Shown here: one piece after another, positions 1 through 7,989 of the stretch
How the letters are laid out: each line of letters begins with the position of its first letter
Position numbering within the stretch: position 1 is the first letter of the stretch
Origin: Ruminococcus flavefaciens
GTDB lineage: Bacteria; Bacillota; Clostridia; Oscillospirales; Ruminococcaceae
Reading direction: 5' to 3'
Assembly (NCBI RefSeq): GCF_900116855.1
Contig: NZ_UETD01000007.1
Location: forward strand, 165,617-229,616
Length of the DNA stretch: 64,000 nt
Notes under the pieces: generated by a model
What the model was told of the DNA's origin: nothing
Database searches by the model: none
The model's input: the letters and a program-made list of their open reading frames with translations, nothing else
Program-made: the position numbers and the translations under genes

Positions 1-158
1 GTCGCCGAAGGCGACACCTCAACTGTCAACTCTAAACTCTGAACTCTCAACTTCCAAAAGCTGTCACGGTGCACAAATCGGGACGGCTCTTTTTGTGAGT
101 TATGACATGGGAGGGCTCCGAAAAGACGGAAAATAAGCAAAAAAACAGCTCCGCCTTA

Positions 159-187
159 TTGACTAAGCTCTGAAATTGTTCTATAAT
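159..187 (+). promoter_or_regulatory. sigma-A promoter of the PutP-like symporter
   Basis: TTGACT at 159-164 and a perfect TATAAT at 182-187 are separated by 17 bases. The AAAGGAG ribosome site and ATG of the symporter follow about 35 bases later. Seen directly; the start of transcription is inferred. Confidence 0.8.
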
Positions 188-231
188 AAAAGTTAGCTAT
201 TACCCCAAAAATCTACAAAAAGGAGTAAGTC

Positions 232-1770
232 ATGAACACAACAGACATCATCATTCTTGGAACGATAATCGCCTACCTTGTGGGTATGGTACTGGTGGGT
301 ATCGGCTTTTCAAGAAAAAACGAAAACGTCGGGGACTTCTATCTCGGCGGGCGTAAGCTGGGACCGCTGGTAACTGCCATGAGCGCAGAGGCTTCCGATA
401 TGAGCAGCTGGCTCCTCATGGGTCTCCCCGGAGTCGCTTACCTCACAGGCGGAGCTGAGGCAGGCTGGACCGCTATCGGTCTTGCCGTCGGTACATACCT
501 CAACTGGCTCATCGTCGCAAAAAGGCTGAGAGTTTACAGCCAGCACTGCGGCGCTATCACTATCCCCGATTTCTTCTCTCAGCGCTATAAGGACAAGAGC
601 AAGGTGCTCATGGGAGTTTCCGCGCTTATAATCCTCATCTTCTTCGTGCCCTATACCGCTTCGGGCTTCTCAGCCTGCGGAAAGCTTTTCAGCTCGCTTT
701 TCGGCTGGGACTACCACATTGCTATGATTGTCAGCGCGATAATCATCATCTCCTACACCTGCACAGGCGGCTTCCTTGCAGCAAGTACCACTGACCTTAT
801 CCAGAGTATCGTTATGACTGTGGCACTTATCAGTATAGTTGTCTTCGGTATCAGTTCCGCAGGGGGCTTCGACAAGGTCATCGACAATGCTGAGTCCATA
901 AAGGGCTACTTCTCACTGAGCCATATCCACAATGTGGAGACAGGCGGCGCTGACAAGTATAACGCACTTACTATTGCTTCTCTCCTTGCGTGGGGACTCG
1001 GCTACTTCGGTATGCCTCATATCCTCCTCCGCTTTATGGCTATCAAGGACAAGAACAAGATAAAGACCTCCAGAAGGATAGCTTCCGTATGGGTGGTCAT
1101 CTCAATGGCTATCGCTATCTTCATCGGATTTATCGGCAACGCCCTCAGCAAGAGCGGCAAGCTTGAGGCTCTCGACGGAAGCAACTCCGAGAAGGTAATA
1201 ATCAAGATCGCACAGTACATGAGCGAGCACCATGCAGGACTTGCCGTCATCGCAGGTCTGGTATTCGCAGGTATCCTCGCCTGCACCATGTCCACCTCAG
1301 ACTCACAGCTCCTTGCAGCTTCATCCTCGATGTCGGAGAACATACTCAAGGGCGTATTCAATGTGAAGATGAGCGACAAGGTGTCAATGCTCACCGCAAG
1401 AATAGTTCTTCTCGTTATCGCAGTTCTCGGCGTAGCCCTTGCATGGGACGCTGACAGCTCCGTATTCAGAGTAGTTTCATTCGCGTGGGCAGGATTCGGC
1501 GCTACCTTCGGACCCGTTATGCTGACAGCCCTTTTCTGGAAGCGTTCCAACAAGTGGGGCGCTATTGCAGGACTCGTTGTCGGTGCGGTAATGGTATTCG
1601 TATGGAAGTTCGCAATAGCTCCCATGGGCGGCGTACTTGCCATATATGAGCTTCTTCCCGCATTCGTATGCGCACTGGCTGCAATAATCATCGTATCTCT
1701 CGTCACAAAGGCTCCCGATAAGGAGATAACAGCGGAGTACGACGAAGTAACAGCAGGACTTAACAAGTAA
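232..1770 (+). CDS. putP: Sodium/proline symporter (PutP-like, SSS family)
   Basis: Sodium:solute symporter of 512 residues in the cytoplasmic membrane, most like PutP, which imports proline with Na+. About 12-13 hydrophobic helices run through the whole length. The N-terminal part has the conserved GDFYLGGRKLGP and SAEASDMSSWLLMGLPG segments of PutP proteins, which surround the Na+/proline site. Length fits the family (about 500). The ATG at 232 has AAAGGAG 6 bases upstream. It is monocistronic, with its own promoter and a hairpin terminator right after the stop. Proline is the most likely substrate; another amino or organic acid cannot be excluded from sequence alone. Confidence 0.9.
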   Translation: MNTTDIIILGTIIAYLVGMVLVGIGFSRKNENVGDFYLGGRKLGPLVTAMSAEASDMSSWLLMGLPGVAYLTGGAEAGWTAIGLAVGTYLNWLIVAKRLRVYSQHCGAITIPDFFSQRYKDKSKVLMGVSALIILIFFVPYTASGFSACGKLFSSLFGWDYHIAMIVSAIIIISYTCTGGFLAASTTDLIQSIVMTVALISIVVFGISSAGGFDKVIDNAESIKGYFSLSHIHNVETGGADKYNALTIASLLAWGLGYFGMPHILLRFMAIKDKNKIKTSRRIASVWVVISMAIAIFIGFIGNALSKSGKLEALDGSNSEKVIIKIAQYMSEHHAGLAVIAGLVFAGILACTMSTSDSQLLAASSSMSENILKGVFNVKMSDKVSMLTARIVLLVIAVLGVALAWDADSSVFRVVSFAWAGFGATFGPVMLTALFWKRSNKWGAIAGLVVGAVMVFVWKFAIAPMGGVLAIYELLPAFVCALAAIIIVSLVTKAPDKEITAEYDEVTAGLNK

Positions 1771-1774
1771 GACT

Positions 1775-1799
1775 AAAGGCGGACAATGTCCGCCTTTTT
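1775..1799 (+). terminator. Rho-independent terminator of the symporter gene
   Basis: GGCGGACA/TGTCCGCC stem followed by TTTTT. The A-run on the left side gives weak terminator character on the other strand too, where the small minus-strand ORF ends. Confidence 0.8.
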
Positions 1800-1800
1800 C

Positions 1801-1902
1801 TTATGCTTTCTCAGCAACCATTTCATCAAGATATGTAAGCTGTTCAAGCATACATAATTCTTCATCAGTTAATCTTTCAACATATTCTCCGTTTAATATC
1901 AT
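1801..1902 (-). CDS. 33-residue small ORF, unknown
   Basis: Reading on the minus strand, AAGGAG lies 7 bases before an ATG that opens 33 codons (begins MILNGEYVERLTDEELC, ends EMVAEKA). It follows the lipoprotein gene by 80 bases in the same orientation and ends against the symporter terminator. The acidic, helical composition looks like the N-terminal piece of a larger protein. It may be a real microprotein or the remnant of a truncated gene. Not recognised. Confidence 0.45.
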   Translation of the reverse strand: MILNGEYVERLTDEELCMLEQLTYLDEMVAEKA

Positions 1903-1982
1903 ATAAATACTCCTTTTAATATATTATTTGATTTTATCAAAAAAATCTTCAATTATAAATTCGTTTCTGTTTCTTTCTCCAT

Positions 1983-2765
1983 TCAAATGTTCAAATTGTA
2001 ATACATTTTTTTATCTGAATCAAATCCAAAATTAAAATACCCTTTATAATAATCTGTATCATACATGTCAGCTATTTCACCGTATGTTATTTTATTAACA
2101 TCATAATGCTGCAAAATATTTATCCTATGATTTCCATCCAATTCATGCTCATGAAGCCATTTTGCATAATTAACAGCAAATTCTTCCACCTGATCTGCAT
2201 TGCAAATGTCTTCATTTACAAATATAATGTCAGAAACGCCAAGCTTCCACTGAAAATCTCCATCTACCACCTCATTTTTCTTAATATCGCAGGCATTGAC
2301 TTTGAAAAATGCAATGACCTGATCTGAATCAAAATAATCCTTCATAAAGTCGTTTGCCATTTCCTCAGCATAGTCAACTATCGACCTGTCACTGTAATCG
2401 TCGGTAAAACCGTCCTTTGTTGCCTTGACTGTAACGGTGTTTCTCCCGTAATCATTGCCTAATAAGCGCGGATAAGCAAACAGCGTTTCCGTCTGATTTG
2501 CCGCAGGCTCAAGGTATCCCGCATAGATAAACTCCTCGTCATACTTATCATTGAGGTAGGTTATCATCTCGTAGATACGCTGAATTGAGCGAAGCTGAGC
2601 GTCTGTCAGCTGGTCGGCTTCCGTGGGAAGCCCCTCTGCCGCAAGAACCTCTTTCTGCCAGTCGTTGAGTACAGGCTTGCTATTTTTTGCGGTGTGCGGA
2701 CTGCCACAGGAGAATAGTCCGAGTGTGAGAGCTGCGGCGGTGATGAGTGAGAATGTTCTTTTCAT
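1983..2765 (-). CDS. Secreted lipoprotein of unknown function
   Basis: 260 residues. A type II signal peptide with lipobox LFSC (Cys about residue 20) predicts lipid anchoring on the outer face of the membrane. The rest is a soluble, acidic, mixed alpha/beta domain with no motif I recognise; LPTEADQLTDAQLRSIQRI near residue 48 looks like a helical leader. The start is supported by AAAGGAGGG before the ATG. The gene is AT-richer toward its 3' end than at its 5' end. A 33-codon ORF follows it. No function is assigned. Confidence 0.75.
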   Translation of the reverse strand: MKRTFSLITAAALTLGLFSCGSPHTAKNSKPVLNDWQKEVLAAEGLPTEADQLTDAQLRSIQRIYEMITYLNDKYDEEFIYAGYLEPAANQTETLFAYPRLLGNDYGRNTVTVKATKDGFTDDYSDRSIVDYAEEMANDFMKDYFDSDQVIAFFKVNACDIKKNEVVDGDFQWKLGVSDIIFVNEDICNADQVEEFAVNYAKWLHEHELDGNHRINILQHYDVNKITYGEIADMYDTDYYKGYFNFGFDSDKKMYYNLNI

Positions 2766-2895
2766 GGAAATCCCTCCTTTTTACTATATTATATCAAGGA
2801 CAGCGGCAGCTGACAAGATGACGGATATAACTAAAAAAGTGACTGTTGTCACTTGTCGGATATTGTCGGACGAAAAAATAATTGTGAATACCCCC

Positions 2896-2924
2896 TTGAC
2901 AAACAAGAACAGATGTTCTATAAT
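2896..2924 (+). promoter_or_regulatory. Promoter with embedded LexA-type box
   Basis: TTGACA (2896-2901), 17-base spacer, TATAAT (2919-2924). The spacer contains the perfect palindrome AGAACAGATGTTCT (2906-2919), which fits the Gram-positive LexA/DinR pattern GAAC-N4-GTTC. A LexA dimer here would block polymerase. It drives the small operon starting at 3077. Confidence 0.7.
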
Positions 2925-2940
2925 ATAAATACAAGGAATA

Positions 2941-2952
2941 GAACAATAGTTC
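2941..2952 (+). promoter_or_regulatory. Second LexA-type box (GAACAATAGTTC)
   Basis: GAAC-N4-GTTC again, followed by G, 17 bases after the -10 element, so in the early transcribed region. Two such sites 34 bases apart make chance matching less likely. Known: LexA represses SOS genes through such sites in Firmicutes. Inferred: this operon is SOS-inducible. Confidence 0.55.
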
Positions 2953-3009
2953 GCAAAGCTATCTTAACATTGCCTGCGTTATTTCTGACGCCGTTTCCGC
3001 TTGCGGCGT

Positions 3010-3060
3010 GAAAGCGCAAGGGTGCAGCCTTAGCTGCTTCGTGCTTCTTTATTTCATTTT
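3010..3060 (+). promoter_or_regulatory. Leader hairpin, possible attenuator
   Basis: In the 150-base leader, GCAGC/GCTGC closes a loop and the flanks extend the pairing (AAGC...GCTT). A T-rich tail follows directly before the ribosome site. It could end part of the transcripts before the small operon. A second hairpin, ACGCC/GGCGT, lies just upstream at about 2990-3010. Confidence 0.35.
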
Positions 3061-3076
3061 TAAGGGGGCAATTTTC

Positions 3077-3289
3077 ATGACAGAACTTATCAGCAACTAC
3101 ACTCACAGCCGCGCGCTGGTCAGACAGCGTATCACCGAGCTCTCACAGCTCCGCAGGAAGCTTCTCGAATGCGGAGACAGCCGCAGGGCTCAGGAGCTTG
3201 ACCTTGACAGGCGCATACGTCTGCTTTATGAGGAGCATGGGGAGCTCCAGCAGGTCATCTCGCACCTTACCTCGTACAGGAGGGGATAA
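3077..3289 (+). CDS. Small coiled-coil protein (70 aa)
   Basis: 70 residues, almost wholly helical and charged (QRITELSQLRRKLLE, RRIRLLYEEHGELQQ), predicted as a short coiled coil. The ATG at 3077 is chosen because AAGGGGG precedes it at normal distance; an upstream in-frame ATG at 3008 lacks a ribosome site. It is the first gene after the LexA-type promoter. The AGGAGGGG inside its last codons serves the next gene, so the two are probably translated together. It may partner with the sigma-like protein; function unknown. Confidence 0.65.
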   Translation: MTELISNYTHSRALVRQRITELSQLRRKLLECGDSRRAQELDLDRRIRLLYEEHGELQQVISHLTSYRRG

Positions 3290-3293
3290 GGCT

Positions 3294-3587
3294 GTGGCAA
3301 AACGTGATACCTACTCTGACTCATTCACAGGCGAAGCCGACAGGGGCATAAGGCTTATCCTCGGTCTCAATGACGACGAGGACGGGTCAAGGGTACGCCG
3401 TGTGATGTTAAAAATTATTAATAATGAGCTCACCCCGAGACAAAAAGAGATAATTATGCTATACTATTTCAAGGACATGGACACTGTGACTATCGGGAAA
3501 AAGCTTGGAGTGTCTTCTCAGGCGGTTTGCGCTGTCATGTCCCGTGCAAGGCTGAAGCTATACAGATTCTTGCAGTACTATATTTGA
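3294..3587 (+). CDS. Sigma-70 region-4-like HTH protein
   Basis: 97 residues with a GTG start preceded by AGGAGGGG. The C-terminal half (LTPRQKEIIMLYYFKDMDT, then TIGKKLGVSSQAVCAVMSRARLKL) is the helix-turn-helix of sigma factor region 4. No region 2 is present, so it is not a complete sigma factor. It more likely acts as a sigma-like regulator, as seen for phage and YvrI-type partial sigma proteins. It overlaps nothing and is followed after 9 bases by the decarboxylase, whose ribosome site GAGGTGG covers this stop codon. The three genes therefore look co-transcribed under the LexA-type promoter. Confidence 0.75.
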   Translation: MAKRDTYSDSFTGEADRGIRLILGLNDDEDGSRVRRVMLKIINNELTPRQKEIIMLYYFKDMDTVTIGKKLGVSSQAVCAVMSRARLKLYRFLQYYI

Positions 3588-3596
3588 GGTGGTTTT

Positions 3597-4931
3597 ATGG
3601 AAACTCCTGTTTATGACTTTCTTGTTGATTATGCGGAGAAAAACGGTCTCCGCGCACATATGCCGGGACATAAGGGCAGGTCGCCCGAAAACAGACTGGC
3701 AGAGCTTTTCAGGCTGGATATTACCGAAATTGCAGGGGCGGACAGTCTCTTTGAGGCTGACGGCATAATCGCCCAAAGCGAGAGGAACACTGCTACGCTC
3801 TACGGCAGCGCTGCCGCTGCCTTTTCCGCAGGCGGCTCCACTCTTTGCATACAGGCTATGCTCGCCATTATCAAGATGGAGGGAAGACGTATCATAGCTG
3901 CCAGAAACGTTCACCGCGCCTTTCTCAACGCTGCTGCGCTGCTGGGACTTGATGTGCAGTGGGTGCTCCCTCGTTACAGCGGCGGTATCCTGTCGGGCGA
4001 GCTTGCGCTGCCCGACGTGGAGGCGGCTCTTGCCGCCTCCACTGAGCCAGCCTGCCTTTACATCACATCACCCGACTACACAGGCAGGCTGGCGGATACC
4101 GCCGCGCTGGCGGAGCTCTGTCACCGTTACGGCGCAAGGCTCATAGTGGATAACGCTCACGGTGCTCATCTTGCCTTTTTTGAAAAGAATATTCACCCCA
4201 TAGCTCTGGGAGCCGATCTGTGCTGCGACTCTGCACATAAAATGCTTCCTGCTCTTACGGGAGCGGCTGTGCTGCATACCTCCCGTGAGGAGTATGCTCC
4301 GCTGCTGAAGCAGGCAATGAGCCTGTTCGGCTCTACAAGCCCGTCCTACCTTATCATTGCTTCACTGGATCTTTGCAACCGATATATCGCCGAGGACATC
4401 CGAGGCGACATTGCAGCGGCGCTGCCATTGATAGCAGAACTGAAAAGCAGCTTCGCAGAAAGGCTGATCTTTGCAGAGGGAGACCCCTTTCACATTACGG
4501 TCAGAGCTGCCGAAAGCGGCTTCTGCGGCACTGAGCTGGCAGAACTTCTTCGCAGCAGCGGCGTTGAGTGTGAATACGCCGACGATGAACTGCTTGTACT
4601 GCTGATGTCTCCTTTTTCCGATGAATGCGACTTCCGGCGGCTTCGCACCGCGCTTGAGAGCGCGGTGTCGGGAGCTTCTGTGAGAGAAAAAGGACACCGT
4701 GATATAAGTGTGAAGCTCCCGAGGATGGCTTGCGCCATCCGCGAAGCCGCCTTTGCGCCTGCGGAGGAGATAGCGGTGGAAGCGGCAGAGGGGAGAATAT
4801 GCGCCTCGGTGAAGGTGCCCTGTCCGCCTGCGGTGCCCATAGCGGTCAGCGGAGAGATGATTGACAGGGATTGTATAGAGATATTCCGCCAATACGGCAT
4901 AAAGACCGTGCTTGTGCTAAGGGAGCGATAG
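3597..4931 (+). CDS. Orn/Lys/Arg decarboxylase family PLP enzyme
   Basis: 444 residues, fold-type I PLP-dependent decarboxylase of the YaaO/SpeA(Bacillus)-type group that makes agmatine, cadaverine or putrescine. It has the N-terminal MPGHKGR signature, the PLP-ring Asp in DNAHGAHL (about 184) and the Schiff-base lysine in DSAHKMLPALTG (Lys215). The C-terminal small domain is shorter than usual (family about 480). Substrate cannot be read from sequence. It is translationally linked to the preceding sigma-like gene. In many Firmicutes this gene sits near tmk/holB; here it does not. Confidence 0.85.
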   Translation: METPVYDFLVDYAEKNGLRAHMPGHKGRSPENRLAELFRLDITEIAGADSLFEADGIIAQSERNTATLYGSAAAAFSAGGSTLCIQAMLAIIKMEGRRIIAARNVHRAFLNAAALLGLDVQWVLPRYSGGILSGELALPDVEAALAASTEPACLYITSPDYTGRLADTAALAELCHRYGARLIVDNAHGAHLAFFEKNIHPIALGADLCCDSAHKMLPALTGAAVLHTSREEYAPLLKQAMSLFGSTSPSYLIIASLDLCNRYIAEDIRGDIAAALPLIAELKSSFAERLIFAEGDPFHITVRAAESGFCGTELAELLRSSGVECEYADDELLVLLMSPFSDECDFRRLRTALESAVSGASVREKGHRDISVKLPRMACAIREAAFAPAEEIAVEAAEGRICASVKVPCPPAVPIAVSGEMIDRDCIEIFRQYGIKTVLVLRER

Positions 4932-4935
4932 GGTA

Positions 4936-4964
4936 TTGCAATTTCAGTGCTTATGTGGTACAAT
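4936..4964 (+). promoter_or_regulatory. Promoter of the DUF1292 gene
   Basis: TTGCAA (4936-4941), 17-base spacer, TACAAT (4959-4964), starting just after the decarboxylase stop. Confidence 0.65.
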
Positions 4965-4994
4965 GAGATATATTATTATAGCGGAGGTGCTGTT

Positions 4995-5297
4995 ATGAGC
5001 GATATCAACGATAAGGAGCTTGAAAACGAAGAGGAGATAGAGAACTACATCACCCTTACGGATGATGACGGCAACGAGGTCTCATTTGAGATAATCGGCA
5101 CTGTCGAGTATAAGGAACACCTTTACGGTGTGCTTCTGCCGTGGGACGATGAAGACGACGAGGTTGTCATTCTGGAGATAATCCCCGGTGAGACTCCCGA
5201 CGAGGACGACTTTGTTTCTGTTGACGATGACGTACTTCTCAACGAGGTCTTTGAGGAGTTCAAGAAGAACTACGACGGCGAATACGAGTTCGAGTAA
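4995..5297 (+). CDS. DUF1292 family acidic protein
   Basis: 100 residues, extremely acidic. The core (ENYITLTDDDGNEVSFEIIG, then VEYKEHLYGVLLP, then EDEVVILEI) is the DUF1292 pattern found in Firmicutes near holliday-junction resolvase genes; here it stands alone with its own promoter. The ATG at 4995 is preceded by GGAGGTG. Cytoplasmic, role unknown. Confidence 0.8.
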   Translation: MSDINDKELENEEEIENYITLTDDDGNEVSFEIIGTVEYKEHLYGVLLPWDDEDDEVVILEIIPGETPDEDDFVSVDDDVLLNEVFEEFKKNYDGEYEFE

Positions 5298-5414
5298 AAG
5301 GCGCGCACAGGCGTGTCACAGATACAGAAGCTTTAGCCATAGTATTTCTGATTTAGTTGAAAGTTGAGAGTTGAACACAATAACTATTCACTGATCACTA
5401 TTCTCTATATTATA

Positions 5415-5460
5415 ATAAAATGCCCCTGAGCGATCTGTAACACTCAGGGGCATGATTTTT
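5415..5460. terminator. Bidirectional terminator between DUF1292 gene and fbp
   Basis: TGCCCCTGAG (5421-5430) pairs with CTCAGGGGCA (5443-5452). T-runs lie on both sides (TGATTTTTA on plus, ATTTTATTA on minus), so it serves both convergent genes. The 120 bases before it hold only an AT-rich string of GTTGAGAGTTGA-like repeats. Confidence 0.8.
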
Positions 5461-7375
5461 ACTTTATAGTGCCTGCCTTGTAGGCTTCCAGAAGCATACG
5501 CAGGTCGTTTATCTTGTCCAGTATCTCCTCGCCCTTGTCGGTGTCGGAGATGTTTGCACGGCGGTCCAGCTTCTCCACAAGACGGATAGTGGGGGTATTG
5601 CCGCTCTCGCCTGCCACAAAGGGCTTGTGCTCCGCAAGATTGAGACTGTGAGAGTCATAAATGAGCGTGTAGCCTGCAATGCCTGTGGTGGACTGATATG
5701 CCTTGGAAATGCCGCCGTCAATGACAAAGAGCTTTCCGTCAGCCTTTATGGGACTCTCGCCGTTCTTTATCTTTACGGGAACGTGACCGTTGATGATGTG
5801 TCCCTTTTCGGGGTCAAGTCCGAAGTGCTCCAGCAGTGACATACAGACCTCAGCCTTTTCCGAGAAGGTGTAGTAGGCGTTGTAGTTTTCGGTGTGGAGA
5901 GACTTGTCCTCAAGGAGACCTCTCTCAAAAAACGCCATCTTGTCCTTGCCGTAAAGGGGGGACCTTGCGCCGCACCACAGATACCACATGAAATCTCCTG
6001 CGTACTCCTTATCCTCGCCGCTGCTGAAATATGCCTGATTTACCAGCTCGCCCAGCTTGTCAAGCAGAGCCTTTCCCGAGTACCTTTCGCCCTTTATTCT
6101 CACGCTTTGGAGCCCGCCGTTTTCGTCCATGGGTATACAGCCGTGGAACAGAAGATTGTTGTTGCAGGTCTTGTACATGGCGCCTTTTGCGTATATGAAG
6201 CGGATGTGCCGCTGAAGCTTCTCGCTGTGTCGGAACGATGCCTTCAGCACCTTCATGAGCTCAGCCTCGCCCTCGGTGAGGGACAGGGGGGACTTGGGGT
6301 CGACTGTGGGAAAGCTTCTGTCAAGAAGCCTGTGTTCCTTGCCGTTTACCATGACAGTGCCGTTTACAAAATCCGTCCTGCCGAAAAGGTCACGGTCGGA
6401 CATCTCCCATTCGGGATGCTTGGCAATGAGCTGTCCCTCCAGCTTCATCTGTATAACGGTTATCGCCTTGTGCATTTTCGCTGCCAGCTTCAGGTCAACA
6501 GGGTCGTAGATGTTATCATCGAGGGCGTTGGGCATATAAAGCGCACAGTCGTCGTTTTCATAGGTCTCTGCCGCAAATACAGCCAGTGCGCGGAGATTGA
6601 GTCCGTACCCGTCCTCAAGTACGTCGAAATTGTTGTACCTCATGGCTATGCGTATGACATTGGCGATGAGCACGGGATTACCCGCAGCAGCTCCCATCCA
6701 TGAGATATCGTGATTGCCCCACTGTATGTCAACGTCGTGCATCTTCATCAGCTCGTCCAGAATGATGTCCGCACGGGGACCTCTGTCAAAGATGTCACCG
6801 ATAATGTGGAGCCTGTCGATACATACCGACTGTATAAGCTTGCACAGCGAGATTATAAAGGTCTCGGCAATGCCTGTGTCGATTATTGCACTGATTATCT
6901 CGTCATAGTAGTAGTCCTTGTTAACGTCGTCGGTGACGTTGAGAAGCTCGTCCAGTATGTATACCATGTCCTCGGGGATGCGCTTTCTGATACGGGAGCG
7001 TGTGTACTTTGCCGATACGGTCTCGCATACCAGTATCAGACGATAAATACTCAGCCGCTTCCATTCGTCGGAAAGCTCGCCGCTGACGGTCAGGCGGCTT
7101 ATCTCCTTTTCGGGGTAGTATATGAGCTCCGCCAGCTTTTCACGGTCGGCAGCCGATACGGTCTTGCCGAGAACAAGGTCTATCTTTATTTTTATCATGC
7201 CCGATGCGCTTCTCAGCATATGCAGAAAGGCTTCGTATTCACCGTGCATATCGCTGAAAAAGTATTCCGTTCCCTTGGGAAGACTTCGTATTGCCGAGAG
7301 ATTGATTATCTCGCTGGCAGCGCTCTCTATTGTAGGGTACTCCTTGGCAAGGAGCCTAAGGTACTTCATGTCCAT
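5459..7375 (-). CDS. fbp: Fructose-1,6-bisphosphatase, class III
   Basis: 638 residues, the Firmicute-type FBPase that hydrolyses fructose-1,6-bisphosphate to fructose-6-phosphate in gluconeogenesis. It is a metallophosphoesterase: FFSDMHGEYEAF (about 38-49), GDIFDRGPRADIILD and WGNHDISWMGAAAGNP are the metal-binding blocks, and INGHVPVKIKNGESP plus FVIDGGISKAYQ form the late ones. Length matches the family (about 640-670). The start chosen (MDMKYLRLL) has GGAGTG 5 bases upstream; an in-frame ATG 11 codons earlier lacks one. It is the only gene between two terminators. Confidence 0.95.
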   Translation of the reverse strand: MDMKYLRLLAKEYPTIESAASEIINLSAIRSLPKGTEYFFSDMHGEYEAFLHMLRSASGMIKIKIDLVLGKTVSAADREKLAELIYYPEKEISRLTVSGELSDEWKRLSIYRLILVCETVSAKYTRSRIRKRIPEDMVYILDELLNVTDDVNKDYYYDEIISAIIDTGIAETFIISLCKLIQSVCIDRLHIIGDIFDRGPRADIILDELMKMHDVDIQWGNHDISWMGAAAGNPVLIANVIRIAMRYNNFDVLEDGYGLNLRALAVFAAETYENDDCALYMPNALDDNIYDPVDLKLAAKMHKAITVIQMKLEGQLIAKHPEWEMSDRDLFGRTDFVNGTVMVNGKEHRLLDRSFPTVDPKSPLSLTEGEAELMKVLKASFRHSEKLQRHIRFIYAKGAMYKTCNNNLLFHGCIPMDENGGLQSVRIKGERYSGKALLDKLGELVNQAYFSSGEDKEYAGDFMWYLWCGARSPLYGKDKMAFFERGLLEDKSLHTENYNAYYTFSEKAEVCMSLLEHFGLDPEKGHIINGHVPVKIKNGESPIKADGKLFVIDGGISKAYQSTTGIAGYTLIYDSHSLNLAEHKPFVAGESGNTPTIRLVEKLDRRANISDTDKGEEILDKINDLRMLLEAYKAGTIK

Positions 7376-7455
7376 TTTATCACTCCGTTCGGGTAAATGT
7401 ACGTTCACTGTAAATTATACCACAGACGGGGGAGAAAAGCAATCTTCACACATAA

Positions 7456-7486
7456 TAAAAAGGCGTCTGCCATATGGCAAACGTCC
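7456..7486 (-). terminator. Hairpin with T-run upstream of fbp
   Basis: On the minus strand GGACGTTTGCC pairs imperfectly with GGCAGACGCC, followed by TTTTTATT. It lies after the tRNA-Leu terminator and before fbp, and probably stops read-through. Confidence 0.5.
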
Positions 7487-7503
7487 TCGGAACCGGTATA
7501 TAA

Positions 7504-7536
7504 AAACAAAAAAGCGGTTTAGTTTCCTAAACCGCT
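7504..7536 (-). terminator. Terminator of tRNA-Leu
   Basis: AGCGGTTTAG/CTAAACCGCT perfect 10-bp stem, 4-base loop, then a T-run on the minus strand, 4 bases after the tRNA CCA. Confidence 0.85.
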
Positions 7537-7539
7537 CCT

Positions 7540-7624
7540 TGGTGCGAGTAATGGGACTTGAACCCATACGTCTCTCGACACACGCCCCTCAAACGTGCCT
7601 GTCTGCCTATTCCAGCACACTCGC
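7540..7624 (-). tRNA. tRNA-Leu (GAG)
   Basis: 85 bases including encoded CCA. The acceptor GCGAGTG pairs with TACTCGC, anticodon stem CACGT/GCGTG closes loop TTGAGGG, giving anticodon GAG (reads CUU/CUC). The long variable arm typical of class II tRNA-Leu and the GGTTCAAGTCC T-loop are present. Confidence 0.95.
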
Positions 7625-7733
7625 ATTTCGTGACTGCTTTAACATTATATCAGATATCGAAGCGCTTGTCAAGCTTTTTTTGAAAAAAATTTCAGATTTT
7701 TTTAGTTAACATAAAAAATAATGTGCCGCCCTA

Positions 7734-7762
7734 TTGACTTTTGCTTCCCATTGCTGTATAAT
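7734..7762 (+). promoter_or_regulatory. Promoter of tRNA-Thr
   Basis: TTGACT (7734-7739), 17-base spacer, TATAAT (7757-7762), 14 bases before the tRNA. Confidence 0.8.
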
Positions 7763-7776
7763 ATTATTTGTCGGTT

Positions 7777-7852
7777 GCTGATGTGGCACAGTCGGTAGCG
7801 CAACGCCTTGGTAAGGCGTAGGTCGTCGGTTCAAGTCCGATCATCAGCTCCA
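7777..7852 (+). tRNA. tRNA-Thr (GGT), target of integration
   Basis: 76 bases with encoded CCA. Acceptor GCTGATG/CATCAGC, anticodon stem ACGCC/GGCGT, loop TTGGTAA, anticodon GGT. Its last 45 bases are repeated at 13422-13466, so an element has integrated here while keeping the tRNA whole. Confidence 0.95.
7808..7852 (+). repeat. attL: 45-bp repeat within tRNA-Thr
   Basis: From TTGGTAAGGCG to CAGCTCCA this is identical to 13422-13466; the match stops on both sides. It covers anticodon loop to CCA end, the usual tRNA crossover region for tyrosine recombinases. Confidence 0.92.
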
Positions 7853-7866
7853 AAACAAATACCGAT

Positions 7867-7910
7867 AAATAGGCGTTTTCCTGACAAGGGAGAACGCTTA
7901 TTTATTTTAC
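7867..7910 (+). terminator. Element-borne hairpin after tRNA-Thr
   Basis: AAATAGGCGTTTTCC pairs with GGGAGAACGCTTATTT around a 4-6 base loop (two mismatches) and is followed by ATTTTAC. It probably replaces the native tRNA terminators, which the insertion moved to 13468-13565. Confidence 0.5.
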
Positions 7911-7920
7911 TAAAGACGAA

Positions 7921-7941
7921 TAGGGCACTACGAGGGCACTA
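7921..7941 (+). repeat. Left arm-type integrase repeats
   Basis: Two tandem copies of (T/G)AGGGCACTA(C) lie between attL and the integrase gene. Three copies of the same unit lie near the right end (13295-13325). Position and repetition fit arm-type binding sites for the integrase N-terminal domain. Confidence 0.55.
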
Positions 7942-7989
7942 TTGCATAAAAAAGCAGGGACTTTCCATTTTTGGAGAGTCCCTTTTCTG

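Noticed and set aside
1017..1766. 249-codon open frame antisense to the symporter gene
   Set aside because: It mirrors PutP codons, has no ribosome site, and its translation is low-complexity Ala/Ile/Thr; a shadow.
5894..7396. Long plus-strand frames opposite fbp
   Set aside because: No ribosome sites and unlike any protein; produced by codon bias of fbp.
7122..7709. 195-codon plus-strand frame across the fbp start and tRNA-Leu
   Set aside because: It runs through a tRNA and two terminators on the opposite strand.
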